A DNA stretch of 64,000 nt from Leptolyngbyaceae cyanobacterium RU_5_1 (GCA_012034055.1 JAAUSG010000002.1:1-64000); one strand, 5' to 3'. Shown: positions 47,318 to 57,561, counted from the stretch's first letter. A program made the numbers and translations. The notes: a model not told the origin generated them from the sequence alone.

Positions 47318-48739
47318 ATGATTTCTAACCCGTTTCTGTCTCTTGACTACGAACCCGCCCTCGAAGTTCTGGGAGACGACTACCACGACATTGTCTCCGC
47401 GGCTGCCTTTCCCACGCATGTGCTGCGGTTCCGCAACAATGACCTTTTAGGCACCTTAGGACTGAATCCACAGCAGGTGGACGACAACGACTTCATTGCA
47501 GCCTTTGGCACGTTCCAGAATGCACCGCGTCCCTTTTTAGCACTGCGTTACCACGGCTATCAGTTTGGCGAGTACAATCCCTTCCTGGGTGATGGCAGAG
47601 GATTTCTCTACGGTCAAATGCGCGGAACGGATGGGGAATTGTACGACTTTGGCACCAAAGGTTCCGGCACTACCCCTTATTCCAGAGGGGGGGATGGCCG
47701 ATTAACTTTGAAGGGTGGTGTGCGGGAAGTGCTGGCAGCCGAAGCGCTGCACCGGGCGGGTGTGCGCACGTCTCGCTGCCTCAGCCTGATTGAGACGGGA
47801 GAGCAACTTTGGCGAGGCGATGAACCGTCGCCGACGCGATCGTCTGTGATGGTGCGCTTTAGTCGTTCTCATCTTCGCTTTGGCACCTTTGAGCGGTTAC
47901 ATCAGCTCGATCGCAAAGATTTGATTGCTGTGCTGCTTGACCATGTGATTGAGCACTACTATCCCCATCTACAGCACCAAATAGACCGCTACGCCCTGTT
48001 CTACGCCGAACTGGTGCAGCGGATTGCGAAACTGACGGCCGAGTGGATGTCGGCCGGATTCTGCCACGCGGTTCTGAATACCGACAATATGTCGATTACG
48101 GGTGAAAGCTTTGATTATGGCCCTTACGCCTTCATGCCAACCTTTGACCCAACCTTTACAGCCGCCTATTTCGACTACTTTGGGCGCTACAGTTACGGTA
48201 ACCAGCCCGCGATTTGTCGTTGGAACTTGGAGATGTTGCAGGCTCCACTGGGTCGTGTTATTTCCTATGCCGATTTAGAGGCAGGCTTGGCGACGTTTGG
48301 AGCACACTACAATCAGTGCTACCGCCAACGGATGCTGAATAAACTGGGATTTGAGACCTTGTCCGATCCAGAGGCAAACGAATTTGTGAAATTAACGCTG
48401 CACTGGTTAAAGGACTCTCAAATCGAGTATCACCAGTTCTTTACGGAGCTAACGCAACAATTTTCCAGGAGCTGGCGCGAGGATATTGACCAGATTTTCA
48501 AGGATGTGCGGATGGTCGATCATGACCTGGGATTGCTTTGGAATCAATGGAAAATTGGCTATTTCAATCTCTTGTTGAGCCTACCGGAGGCTGAAGTAGA
48601 CCAGATATGCGATCGCCTGCATAGGCACAATCCAGCAACCGCTTTGCTGCGTCCTGAAATTGAGACAGCATGGACTGCGATCGCTGAAGAAGATGACTGG
48701 AGCCAGTTTTACGATTTACTCGATCGCGTGCGATCGTGA
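47318..48739 (+). CDS. selO: SelO/UPF0061 protein adenylyltransferase
   Basis: SelO has a kinase-like fold with flipped ATP and transfers AMP to proteins in redox homeostasis. The product of about 473 residues has [32 protein letters not shown], the [14 protein letters not shown] segment and the metal-binding [22 protein letters not shown] 47318 ([13 protein letters not shown]) was chosen; a TTG at 47300 is also possible. The end overlaps the longest frame of the following acetyltransferase. Confidence 0.92.
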   Translation: MISNPFLSLDYEPALEVLGDDYHDIVSAAAFPTHVLRFRNNDLLGTLGLNPQQVDDNDFIAAFGTFQNAPRPFLALRYHGYQFGEYNPFLGDGRGFLYGQMRGTDGELYDFGTKGSGTTPYSRGGDGRLTLKGGVREVLAAEALHRAGVRTSRCLSLIETGEQLWRGDEPSPTRSSVMVRFSRSHLRFGTFERLHQLDRKDLIAVLLDHVIEHYYPHLQHQIDRYALFYAELVQRIAKLTAEWMSAGFCHAVLNTDNMSITGESFDYGPYAFMPTFDPTFTAAYFDYFGRYSYGNQPAICRWNLEMLQAPLGRVISYADLEAGLATFGAHYNQCYRQRMLNKLGFETLSDPEANEFVKLTLHWLKDSQIEYHQFFTELTQQFSRSWREDIDQIFKDVRMVDHDLGLLWNQWKIGYFNLLLSLPEAEVDQICDRLHRHNPATALLRPEIETAWTAIAEEDDWSQFYDLLDRVRS

Positions 48740-48795
48740 CCGACCAACGCCTCTCCTGGTTCCTTTGGAGGCACTTCGCATTTGGAGAACTGCGC

Positions 48796-49383
48796 GTGAA
48801 TCTAGATCTTCCCCTGATCAAAACCGAACGCTTGATTTTGAGACTCGCCACTCAAAAGGATGTCGCCGCCATCCTGACCTACTACTCTGAGAACAGACAT
48901 TTTCTGACTCCCTTTGAACCAGCCAGACCAAAAGATTTTTACACAATTGAGTTTTGGAAAGAGCAAGTTGAGAAGGCCCTGATTGAGTTTAATTTTGACC
49001 AGACCCTGAAACTCTGTATGTTTAAGCGAACCAGCCCAGATCAGGTGATTGGTAAGATTAATTTTAACCAAATTCAACGTGGGATTGCCCACTACTGTGT
49101 GTTGGGATATAACCTTACTGAACATGAGCAAGGCAATGGATACATGACAGAGGCGTTAAAAGCCGCCATTCAGCATATGTTCAATGAGTTGAATTTGCAT
49201 CGCATCATGGCAAACTACATGCCTCATAATCAGCGCAGTGGAAATTTGCTGAAGCGACTGGGATTTGTGGTTGAAGGCTATGCAAGAGATTACTTATTAA
49301 TTAATGGAAAGTGGGAAGATCACATCCTAACGAGTCTGACCAATCCAGCATGGAAGCCCAATCAACTTCATCACCCTCTCTGA
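48796..49383 (+). CDS. RimJ/RimL-type GNAT acetyltransferase
   Basis: The product of about 195 residues begins NLDLPLIKTERLILRLATQK, the standard RimJ start, and has YNLTEHEQGNGYMTEALKAA as the acetyl-CoA loop, then HRIMANYMPHNQRSGNLLKR and RLGFVVEGYARDYLLINGKW. It probably acetylates a protein N-terminus. GTG 48796 with GGAG upstream is the likely start, though the frame is open to 48736. Confidence 0.88.
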   Translation: MNLDLPLIKTERLILRLATQKDVAAILTYYSENRHFLTPFEPARPKDFYTIEFWKEQVEKALIEFNFDQTLKLCMFKRTSPDQVIGKINFNQIQRGIAHYCVLGYNLTEHEQGNGYMTEALKAAIQHMFNELNLHRIMANYMPHNQRSGNLLKRLGFVVEGYARDYLLINGKWEDHILTSLTNPAWKPNQLHHPL

Positions 49384-49590
49384 CTGTGCCTCTTTTTGCT
49401 CTGTTACGAGAGCAGATTTCAGATTCCGGAGAATTAACTTAAACTTTACATAGTCTTTAAGAGCAATCGCAACTGTAGGATGAGCAAAACTGCTTATACT
49501 TGTCTCAAAGCATAAGCATCAAACCCAGTTGCGTTACCGCTAAGTAACAGTAACGAGTTCAGATCAGTCACGGGGATGGTCATCTGAAGC

Positions 49591-50934
49591 ATGATAGACC
49601 TGTATCAGCTAACACCTGAATCTGTCTTAGGCAATTTGCCTCTAAGTGATTTTCAAGTTGATTTGGCTACATTGGGTCACGTAATTGCTGAACGGTTCAC
49701 AAACGAACCGAACTTGCCTGGAGTGATTGTCCTGGATGGCGCAACGCTAGTTGGGGTAATTTCCCGACCGCGATTTATTGAACACTTGAGCCGTCCTTAT
49801 GGCCCGGAAATCCATCTGAATCGCCCGATTCAGCTTCTATTGCCGTATATCGAACTGTCGCATTTGCAGTTACCTGATACGTGCAGAGTCGATGAGGCTG
49901 TTGGTAAAGCGCTGAGTCGTTCCAGCACGATCGCCTATGAACCCATTGTTGTTACCTTTAAGGATGGCAGCCTTCGTCTAGTGGACACCCACGCCCTGCT
50001 GCTGGCACAGTCGCGAGTCTTAGCGATCGTGAACAAAACGGTTCGCCAACAAAAGCTAGAACTGCAGCAATATTTGACGAAGCTTCAGCAAGAGCAGGCG
50101 AGGTTTGAAGAGACCAATCGGCTTTTGGAAGAGCAGCAGCTTTCGATTCGAGACCGTAACCAGTTGTTGGAGCAGCAGCAAGCGGAACTGTTGCAAAAGT
50201 CGCAGGAAATCAGCGAACTGAATCAGCGTTTTGTCCAAATTAGTCAGATTCTTTCGTTGGAAGGGAAGAAAGCCTTTCAAGCCACCTTTGAGGGCGTGGA
50301 TGCGATTTCCCACAATACGGACAATATTATTGAGATCGGCAAAGCGTTGGCAGAGCAGTTGGAAACCGTTCGAGGCGCTTCGGGATTAGTCCGGGAAGTC
50401 AGCGATCGCGCCCGACATCTGGCCCTCAAGGCAGCCATTCTGGTCAACCACTTTGGTCGCGAATTTGAGGGAGTCGGTCGGATCACGTCCGATATCAGTA
50501 AATTGAGTGCCCAGGCGTTTGAGGCCGGTCACCGCATGGATGCCACAGCCAGCCATCTGAAAATTCGCATTGGTGATTTGACTAAGCTGGCCAGAGAAGG
50601 CGCAACTGGAGCACGAGCATTGCTGGCAAAAGTGGCTCGGGCAAAAGTGGCCCTGGCCGAGTTGGAAAATTTGATCCTGCAACAGGATGTCGGTTCTGCA
50701 GCCTTAGCGCCCAGCCCAACTTCGAATGTTACCCAAGACCTGATGCAACAGGTCGAGCAGGTCGAACTGGCCGTCTCAGAATTGGAGAAAATCTCCACTC
50801 GGGGTAACAGCGCTCACTTGATCAAGAAAATTGAGCAACGGTTAAGACGGGCTGGGAGATTGTCAGCAGACGAGAGGGCTAATCATTCAGGGACAACCGC
50901 TGTTAGGAATTTCTCAGAGACAACGAAAGTTTAG
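49591..50934 (+). CDS. soluble CBS-like/coiled-coil/MCP-like signalling protein
   Basis: The 447-residue product has an N-terminal region of two CBS-like blocks (about 1-135: GVIVLDGATLVGVISRPRFI; EPIVVTFKDGSLRLVDTHAL). A Gln-rich coiled coil follows (about 145-215), then a helical region resembling the methyl-accepting chemotaxis signalling domain (about 230-330). No membrane helix is present, so it would act in the cytoplasm. It may pass nucleotide or ligand sensing to a histidine kinase; partners are not adjacent. Confidence 0.65.
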   Translation: MIDLYQLTPESVLGNLPLSDFQVDLATLGHVIAERFTNEPNLPGVIVLDGATLVGVISRPRFIEHLSRPYGPEIHLNRPIQLLLPYIELSHLQLPDTCRVDEAVGKALSRSSTIAYEPIVVTFKDGSLRLVDTHALLLAQSRVLAIVNKTVRQQKLELQQYLTKLQQEQARFEETNRLLEEQQLSIRDRNQLLEQQQAELLQKSQEISELNQRFVQISQILSLEGKKAFQATFEGVDAISHNTDNIIEIGKALAEQLETVRGASGLVREVSDRARHLALKAAILVNHFGREFEGVGRITSDISKLSAQAFEAGHRMDATASHLKIRIGDLTKLAREGATGARALLAKVARAKVALAELENLILQQDVGSAALAPSPTSNVTQDLMQQVEQVELAVSELEKISTRGNSAHLIKKIEQRLRRAGRLSADERANHSGTTAVRNFSETTKV

Positions 50935-50938
50935 GTAT

Positions 50939-50996
50939 AGGGTGCGAAGTACGAAATGCGAAGTACGAAATGACGAAGTACGAAATGCGAAGTGGG
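50939..50996. repeat. tandem repeat between two converging genes
   Basis: GCGAAGTACGAAATGCGAAG continues as TACGAAATGACGAAGTACGAAATGCGAAG-like units with a 7-bp base period. It separates the stops of the MCP-like gene and the kinase-TPR gene. Confidence 0.75.
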
Positions 50997-51045
50997 ACTA
51001 GAACTTTCCTAGCCTCTAGTCCCTAGTCCTTAATCCCTAATCTCC

Positions 51046-53103
51046 TTATCTACCTGGTTGCAAACGGTTAATTTCGTACTGAGTATCTTTGTAGCAAGCG
51101 GTTCTACCCTGGTCGAGGCAGAGTTTGGCGGCTTGCTGGAGATCTTGTAAGGCTCCCTGGAGATCGCCCACCTCAGCACGAGCAAGTCCCCGGTCATAAT
51201 AAACCAGGGTGTGTTGAGGATTCAGGCGAACCGTGGTGTTGAAATCGGCGATCGCGCCCGGGTAATCTCCCAAATCTTGACGGGTCAGTCCTCGGTTGTA
51301 GTAGGGGTCGGGGTCATTGGGAATCAGGCGAATGGTGATGTTAAAGTCGGCGATCGCGCCATCCAAATCTTTCTGGCGGCGACGCGCTAACCCCCGGTTC
51401 TGGTAGGCAATCGCATAAGCAGGATCGAGATTAATGGCTTGCGTGCAATCTTGAATCGCGCCAGGCTGATCGTTCAAGTTCGATCGCGTCAAGCAGCGGT
51501 TTAAGTAAGCTTTTGCCTGATTGGGGTCAAGTTGGATGGCGCGATTGTAATCTTTCAGTGCTGCCGTTTCGTCTCCCGCTTCCGCCTTTGCCGTACCACG
51601 ATTCAAAAATGCTGCCGCGAAGTTAGGATTCAGTTGAATCGCAAGCTCGTAATCGGCTAAAGCGCCCTGATCATCGCCCAAACTGTAGCGGACATTGCCT
51701 CGGTAGAGATGGGCATTGGCATGATTCGGTTGAAGCTGAAGGGCTTGAGTTAAATCGTCCAGCGCTTGCTGATAATTTCCCAAACGGTAATAGGCAAAGC
51801 CGCGTTGATAAAACGCTTCGCTGTTGCTGACAGACGCTTGAATCACCGCATCTAGTTTGGCGATCGCGCCATTAAAGTTCTCTCCGCGATTCATCTCCAC
51901 CCCCTCGCGTAAAGCAGCCCGCATTTGTAAGGCGTTATTGACCGGACGATACAACGCCGCCGCCAGCCCGCCAACCACCAACAGAGCAGTCCCTAAACCC
52001 AGAAAGGCAACATTGCGCGAAAAGCGCCACCGTGCAGGCAAGGGTAGCCGTGCTGGTTGAGGATCAACGTCTGAATGTTGAACAATCGGTTGGGGTGAGT
52101 GATGTCCAGACACCGTTAATTCAGTCGCTCCAGGAGCGGTTGGCGTCAGTGGAGTTGCCTGGATAATCGAGTTTTGGGAAGATGATTGCAATCTATCTGT
52201 AGAGGAAGGAATTCCTGTTGGCGCTATTGGAAAACTCTCCGGATCAACCCCGGCAATTTGGTTGAGATCTTGAAGAACTTCTGCCGCAGACTGGTAACGC
52301 TGCTCCACATCTGGGCAGGTCATGCGATCGATCAAGTCTGCTAGCTCTGGACTAACCTGAGCCTGTTGTCGCCACGGAATTTTGCCCGTATTGAAATTTT
52401 GGTATCTGAGTTGAGCATTATCTAACGGAGTTGCGTCGCAAATTGCCTCTGCAGACAACCCAGTCAGGGACTGAATGGCCATAATCCCAACCGCATAGAT
52501 ATCGCTGCTGGGCAACGGAATCCCGCGCAGCTGTTCAGGAGGCTTGTAAGCAATCCCTTCGATATTTAGAGGAATCGGCGATCGATGGGAGTTAAACCTG
52601 GGAGTGCTAATTTCCCTAAGTAATCTGAAATTAACCAGAACCAACTTGCCAGAAGGCAGACGACGGTACACATTGTCTGGCTGAATATCTTGATGAATCA
52701 CGCCCTGTCCGTGAATGAACACCAGGATGGACAAAATTGTCCGCAGTAGCTGAATCACTTGATCTTGCAGCCAGACCTGACCCGGTACAATTTCCTGGCT
52801 TAAGGATCGTCCTGAAATCAACTCTTCAACCAGATATAACTCCTGGTCTTGCTCAAACGCATCCAGGATTTCAGGAACATGGTCACTTTCTCCCAGCTTT
52901 CTCCGAATTTCGATCTGCTCCTTCAGCAACAGTTTCACCATTTGAGGCGTTTTGGGACTGTCACTGAGTGGGCGTAACTGTCTGATCAGGCAACGGGGAT
53001 AACCGGGACGATAGGTATCGGAGGCTAAATAAATGTCTCCATAAATGCTTGACGCTTTTAATTCAAACACTCGATATCGATTTGCCAGAACTCGCCCAAT
53101 CAT
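51046..53103 (-). CDS. kinase-like protein with C-terminal TPRs, probable pseudokinase
   Basis: The 685-residue product begins MIGRVLANRYRVFELKASSI, an Hanks-type kinase layout. Catalytic signatures are eroded: no Gly-rich loop (SSIYGDIYLA), CLIRQL where VxKxL is expected, HQDIQPDN in the catalytic loop (Asp kept, Lys to Gln) and NFR in place of DFG. A membrane helix follows (about residues 362-382), then about eight TPRs (YYRLGNYQQALDDLTQALQL). It probably serves as a phosphoprotein-binding or scaffold protein. ATG 53103 was chosen over upstream codons. Confidence 0.85.
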   Translation of the reverse strand: MIGRVLANRYRVFELKASSIYGDIYLASDTYRPGYPRCLIRQLRPLSDSPKTPQMVKLLLKEQIEIRRKLGESDHVPEILDAFEQDQELYLVEELISGRSLSQEIVPGQVWLQDQVIQLLRTILSILVFIHGQGVIHQDIQPDNVYRRLPSGKLVLVNFRLLREISTPRFNSHRSPIPLNIEGIAYKPPEQLRGIPLPSSDIYAVGIMAIQSLTGLSAEAICDATPLDNAQLRYQNFNTGKIPWRQQAQVSPELADLIDRMTCPDVEQRYQSAAEVLQDLNQIAGVDPESFPIAPTGIPSSTDRLQSSSQNSIIQATPLTPTAPGATELTVSGHHSPQPIVQHSDVDPQPARLPLPARWRFSRNVAFLGLGTALLVVGGLAAALYRPVNNALQMRAALREGVEMNRGENFNGAIAKLDAVIQASVSNSEAFYQRGFAYYRLGNYQQALDDLTQALQLQPNHANAHLYRGNVRYSLGDDQGALADYELAIQLNPNFAAAFLNRGTAKAEAGDETAALKDYNRAIQLDPNQAKAYLNRCLTRSNLNDQPGAIQDCTQAINLDPAYAIAYQNRGLARRRQKDLDGAIADFNITIRLIPNDPDPYYNRGLTRQDLGDYPGAIADFNTTVRLNPQHTLVYYDRGLARAEVGDLQGALQDLQQAAKLCLDQGRTACYKDTQYEINRLQPGR

Positions 53104-53433
53104 GGTGATGCAGTAGCCTGTTCTGGCTAGATTATGACACGGTAAAAACAATAGAGCGGTAGACTGTTGCAAATTGGAATTGACCATATCCTGTTGCCAT
53201 CCTTCCTCGTTTAGCAACAGATGATGTAGCCGATGTAGCAATGGATAGGGAAGGGATGAGAAATTGCAGACGATAACCCACCAACCATCCGTTTCATCCG
53301 CTACTTAATCTGCTGCCATCAATGGGCGCAAACTTTTCTGTGTTGAAAAACGCTCAACACTACGGCTTGGTATTGCAACAGAATTCGATTAATTTGTAGC
53401 TTTTTTTAACAATTAAATTGCCCACGAACCAAC

Positions 53434-53505
53434 TAAACCTTGTCCACGTCCAGACCTGGAGTTTTTTTAAGGGAAAGCTACAGATTCCGAGCTGGACGTG
53501 GTTTA
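53434..53505 (-). repeat. dispersed 73-bp repeat, copy C
   Basis: AAACCTTGTCCACGTCCAGA on the plus strand and GAGCTGGACGTGGTTT at the right end match copies A and B in inverse orientation. Its outer CCACGTCCAG/CTGGACGTGG inverted ends are the best preserved of the three. Confidence 0.8.
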
Positions 53506-53633
53506 AAGCGACAGATGGTCAACCCTACATATACTTCTTGGAAGTTGTGTCTATAAACTTATTTTAACTTGTGACTACAGATACATGAAAACCGAATTGA
53601 TAGGGCAAGAATTGAACAGTTAGGATTTCAACT

Positions 53634-53676
53634 AGCACCTGATGGGTCGAAATTGTCTGTCAGGTGCTCTTTTGAT
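53634..53676 (+). terminator. orphan rho-independent terminator-like hairpin
   Basis: AGCACCTGA (53634-53642) pairs perfectly with TCAGGTGCT (53660-53668), followed by CTTTTGATTT. No plus-strand gene lies within 2.5 kb upstream, so it could end an unannotated short RNA starting around 53500-53600. Confidence 0.5.
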
Positions 53677-53750
53677 TTGTGGTTGGTTGATTTCAAATGC
53701 AAGTTGAACCTAAAGGCTTGTAAAAAAATGACTTCACACGTTTACCGTAG

Positions 53751-53778
53751 GCTGGGTTGAGCGATCGCTCAACCCAGC
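53751..53778. repeat. 28-bp perfect palindrome centred on HIP1
   Basis: GCTGGGTTGAGCGA and its exact complement TCGCTCAACCCAGC meet at the centre of GCGATCGC. The arms look like a REP-type element, and it lies about 150 bp upstream of the small zinc-ribbon gene. Confidence 0.8.
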
Positions 53779-53927
53779 CGAGCCAGGGTGCGTGCGCTTG
53801 TCTCCGTGCCTCAACCTCACCTACAACTGTGAAATTGTTTCTTAACGACCCCTAACCTGATGTTCTAAATGTTTTCTGATAGGGCGCACAGGCTCCTCAA
53901 CAAACTTCAATAAATTGGATAGTAAAA

Positions 53928-54149
53928 ATGAATCCCTGTCCCTTTTGCTCAGATATTTTGCTGCGCCATGTCCGTGTTGGTCAAACCTATTGGTTATGCC
54001 GTCATTGCCGCCTGGAAATTTTGGCTATTGATCAGGCTTCAGTGGCTACCCTATCTTCTGCGGCTGAAATCAGCTCTTACTCCCAAACTCAGCCCAAGGT
54101 TAAGCTAGATGACCTTTCTCACCAGGTTGCGTTGGAGCGTGGTTCATAA
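53928..54149 (+). CDS. small zinc-ribbon protein (paralogue of the 15067 gene)
   Basis: The 73-residue product has CPFC and CRHC knuckles around DILLRHVRVGQTYWL, then a polar, probably disordered tail. The first 35 residues match the 38-residue protein encoded at 15067-15183. Function unknown. It lies about 130 bp upstream of glmU on the same strand. Confidence 0.6.
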   Translation: MNPCPFCSDILLRHVRVGQTYWLCRHCRLEILAIDQASVATLSSAAEISSYSQTQPKVKLDDLSHQVALERGS

Positions 54150-54280
54150 CAGCACCATGATCCATAAGTAGGTCGGTGGAGATAAATATTGGATGAGACG
54201 TAAGAGCCTGGTATAAGCTTAGAGACGGGCACACCCGTATGAAGTGTGCTTCGTCGTAATCTCGATCGCTTGAAAACAGA

Positions 54281-55663
54281 ATGGTAGCAGTAGCAATCTT
54301 AGCGGCCGGGCGCGGAACCCGTATGAAATCCGATTTGCCAAAGGTTCTGCATCGCTTGGGTGGCCGCTCTCTGGTTGAATGGATTCTCACCAACGTGCAA
54401 GATATTCACCCAATTCGACAACTCGTCATTGTCGGCTATCGGAGTAATCTGGTGACAGATGCGCTGACAAATCTGCAAGACCTGGATCAGGCGTTGCCTC
54501 AATTGGAGTTTGTAGAACAACCAGAGCAGTTGGGAACTGGACATGCCGTTCAGCAGCTCATCCCTTACTTGCAGGGATTTGACGGAGATTTGCTAGTGCT
54601 GAATGGAGATGTGCCGTTGCTGCGCCCGCAAACCCTGAAGCAGATGCTGCAGGTTCATCAGGAACGGCAGAACGCGGCTACGATTCTGGCTGCTCAGATG
54701 CCCGATCCGAGCGGACTTGGGCGGGTGTTTTGTGATCAGGAGAACATTCTGCAGGAGATTGTGGAAGATCGAGACTGCACGCCCACCCAGAAGCAAAATT
54801 GCCGGATTAACGCGGGTATTTATTGTTTCCGTTGGGCAGATCTGGCACGGGTGCTTCCCAAACTCACCACCAACAATGATCAGCAGGAATACTACATCAC
54901 CGATGCTGTGAATTATTTGCAGCCAGTCACCGTAGTGGATGTGGAGGACTATCAGGAAGTTTTAGGGATTAACGATCGCAAACAACTGGCGGATGCCTAC
55001 ACTGTTCTGCAGACTCGGATCAAAGATGACTGGATGCGAAAGGGCGTCACGCTGGTTGACCCCAACAGCATCACCATTGATGACACGGTTGAGCTAGAGC
55101 CAGATGTGGTGATTGAACCGCAAACCCATCTGCGGGGCAAAACGCGGATTTGCTCGGGCAGTCAGATTGGTCCCGGCAGCCTGATTGAAAACAGCCAGAT
55201 TGGCAGACAGGTGACGGTATTCTATTCGGTGGTGACAGACAGCGCGATCGCAGAGGGAACGCGGGTCGGACCGTATGCCCATCTACGCGGACACACTGAA
55301 ACGGGTTCTGCTTGCCGGATTGGAAATTTCGTGGAGCTAAAGAATACGAAGTTGGGCGATCGCACCAACGTGGCGCACCTTTCTTATCTGGGAGACACCA
55401 CGGCTGGCAGCCAGGTCAACGTGGGAGCGGGGACGATTACGGCGAATTATGATGGGGTGAAAAAGCACCCAACCGTGATTGGCGATCGCAGCAAAACCGG
55501 ATCCAACAGTGTCCTGGTCGCCCCGATCACGATTGGCGAAGACGTGAACATCGCCGCAGGCTCCACGATCACGGAAGATGTGCCCAATGATTGTTTAGTG
55601 ATTGCCCGCTCCCGTCAGATTGTGAAACCGGGTTGGCGGCTGAAGGCAAATGGTGGACGGTGA
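54281..55663 (+). CDS. glmU: bifunctional GlcNAc-1-P uridyltransferase/GlcN-1-P acetyltransferase
   Basis: GlmU makes UDP-GlcNAc for peptidoglycan and lipopolysaccharide. The 460-residue product has the nucleotidyltransferase motif [20 protein letters not shown] (about 7-26), NGDVPLLRP and NAGIYCF. The left-handed beta-helix acetyltransferase domain follows ([42 protein letters not shown]). All domains are complete. Its 3' end overlaps the restored 3' end of the converging amidase gene by about 49 bp. Confidence 0.96.
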   Translation: MVAVAILAAGRGTRMKSDLPKVLHRLGGRSLVEWILTNVQDIHPIRQLVIVGYRSNLVTDALTNLQDLDQALPQLEFVEQPEQLGTGHAVQQLIPYLQGFDGDLLVLNGDVPLLRPQTLKQMLQVHQERQNAATILAAQMPDPSGLGRVFCDQENILQEIVEDRDCTPTQKQNCRINAGIYCFRWADLARVLPKLTTNNDQQEYYITDAVNYLQPVTVVDVEDYQEVLGINDRKQLADAYTVLQTRIKDDWMRKGVTLVDPNSITIDDTVELEPDVVIEPQTHLRGKTRICSGSQIGPGSLIENSQIGRQVTVFYSVVTDSAIAEGTRVGPYAHLRGHTETGSACRIGNFVELKNTKLGDRTNVAHLSYLGDTTAGSQVNVGAGTITANYDGVKKHPTVIGDRSKTGSNSVLVAPITIGEDVNIAAGSTITEDVPNDCLVIARSRQIVKPGWRLKANGGR

Positions 55664-57050
55664 TGGCTCCAAGGTCTTGCCGCTTCGATTTGGGCCGCAA
55701 GGGAAATCAGGGTTTCTTCGGCAGCAGGGCGACCGACTAGTTGGACGCCAATTGGGAGACCGTTAGGGGTGAAGCCAGTCGGGATGGCGATCGCGGGTTG
55801 TCCGCTGGCGTTAAACGGTGGGCAAGGAGCAATCCAGTTAATAATTTTTCCAATGTTTTAGCCGGTCGATACTTTGCCCACTCCCCAATCTGAATCGTTG
55901 GGTGCAGATAGGTGGGCAGCAGCAACACATCAATGGTGTCGAAGAAGGCAACGATTCTACGGGCAACCTGTTGGGTTTGGGAAACGGCACGCAGATATTT
56001 TCCACAAGAACAAAACCGGGCCCGCAAGGCAAACCAGCGGTTCATTTTGCCCAAGACAAACTCAGGAGCACCCGCTTCATTCAGCACGGCTTGAAACACA
56101 ATAATGAACGGTTCAATCAGCTCACTTACATCGGGAAAACTGCCAGGTTCAACATGATGACCCAATTCGTCCAAAAGCCGTGCTGTCTCTAATACTGCCT
56201 GGGTGCAACTCTCATCCGCCTCACCGACCGGAGGTATTGCGGTACAGTAAGCAATTCGCAAGGGTTTGGGTGAAGTATGGGTCGCGGCCAGGAACGAGGG
56301 TTTTGGATTGGGAAGCCAGTACGGATCACCGGTCACGTAGCCAGCCATAACATCTAGCAAGGCCACAGCATCGGCTACGGTTCGTCCGAGAGAACCGTTG
56401 GTGGCAATTCCGCTCAGACGCTCACCTAATGGCGCATAGCTGACTCGCCCCCGCGACGGTTTAATCCCCACCAACCCACAGCAAAATGCGGGGCCGCGAA
56501 CGGAGCCGCCCCCATCCGAACCGTGGGCAACCGGACACAGACCCGCTGCTAATGCCGCCACTGCACCGCCACTCGATCCACCGGGTGAGTAGTCCAAATT
56601 CCAGGGATTGCGGGTGGGGGGAAATCCATTCGGCTCTGTGTAAGGCAACGTACCCATTTCGGAGGTGGCCGTTTTGCCCAGAATGACGAAGCCTGCCCGT
56701 TTGATTTGAGTAACAACCCCGTCGTCCTCAGTTGCCACTTGCTTTTTCAGTACTCTCAGTCCATAGGTGCAGGGCATTCCCACCACTGGATTCAGGTCTT
56801 TAATGGCAATGGGTACCCCAAAAAACGGTGGCAGCTCGTCAACCGGCGTGTGCCTCAGCGCTTCGGTTTTTGTACGCGCATCGGCGATCGCCTGCTCTGC
56901 CGCCACAGTCACATAGCTGCCCAACGCACCATCAAGCTGCTGAATTCGCTCCAAATACAGCTCAACCAGCTCCAACGGCGAGATTTCCTGACGGCGAACC
57001 AACTCTGCCTGTTGTAACGCTGGGGTAAAGGCCAAATCTACTAAATCCAT
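55615..57050 (-). pseudogene. amidase (GatA/AS family), frameshifted near the 3' end
   Basis: Amidase-signature enzymes hydrolyse amides with a Ser-cisSer-Lys triad. The frame from 57050 carries the catalytic Lys in GVPIAIKDLNPV and the serines in [16 protein letters not shown] plus [12 protein letters not shown]. After TLEK, one base appears to be missing in a run of five A (plus 55845-55849). The correct C-terminus lies in the next phase: IINWIAPCPPFNASGQPAIA, then GLPIGVQLVGRPAAEETLIS, to a stop at 55617-55615. Without repair the product ends at 55737 in unrelated sequence. It is a general amidase; no gatB or gatC lies nearby. Confidence 0.82.
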
Positions 57051-57315
57051 TGGTTAAATCCATTAGTGCGCCAGTATCAAAGTCATTCATCAATTTAACG
57101 CCCGGACTGGGAAGATAGGTCAAGGAATAGGTCAAGAAAATAGACCCATAAACTTTGCCGCTGCGTAATCCCCTTCCCAGCTTCTAAATGTTATGCTAGG
57201 ACAGCGCGAATTCTGGGCAGGGCTTTTCACTCTTGAGCAGAGTTTAGTTGGGAGGGTTGCTCCCCTCTTCAAATTGTTGTTTCACTCGTTCACAGCGGTA
57301 GGAGATTGGGGAACC

Positions 57316-57561
57316 GTGACGAAGGACAAGACGAAGGACAAAGAAAAGAATAAGGAAGCAGAATCGCCAGAAACGAAGCCAGGATTCAATGCCAATGCCT
57401 TCATCCAGGAGACGAAGGAGGAGCTTGATAAGGTTGTTTGGCCAAGCCGACAGCAGCTCATTAGCGAGTCTGTATCGGTTGTGCTGATGGTGACTCTCTC
57501 CACAACGTTGATCTATCTGGTTGATCAGTTCTTCAATTGGGCAGCAGGGAAGGTATTTTAG
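57316..57561 (+). CDS. secE: preprotein translocase subunit SecE
   Basis: SecE is the small essential membrane subunit of SecYEG. The product of about 81 residues starts at GTG 57316, has a charged Lys/Glu/Asp N-terminus, then FIQETKEELDKVVWPSRQQL (the conserved SecE motif) and one membrane helix (about 54-76). The reading frame is open to 57193 but upstream residues do not look like SecE. The stop abuts the nusG start. Confidence 0.92.
   Translation: MTKDKTKDKEKNKEAESPETKPGFNANAFIQETKEELDKVVWPSRQQLISESVSVVLMVTLSTTLIYLVDQFFNWAAGKVF

Larger units (their letters stand above)
53104..53927. other. repeat-rich intergenic region
   Basis: Over 800 bp without a supported gene. It holds a copy of the GGATGAAACGGATGG-type repeat core (53230-53326, also at 8983-9080), dispersed repeat copy C (53434-53505), a terminator-like hairpin (53634-53676) and a HIP1-centred palindrome (53751-53778). 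Confidence 0.6.

Noticed and set aside
48736-48795. N-terminal extension of the RimJ-like gene overlapping selO
   Set aside because: The extra 20 residues do not fit the family and GGAG precedes the GTG at 48796.
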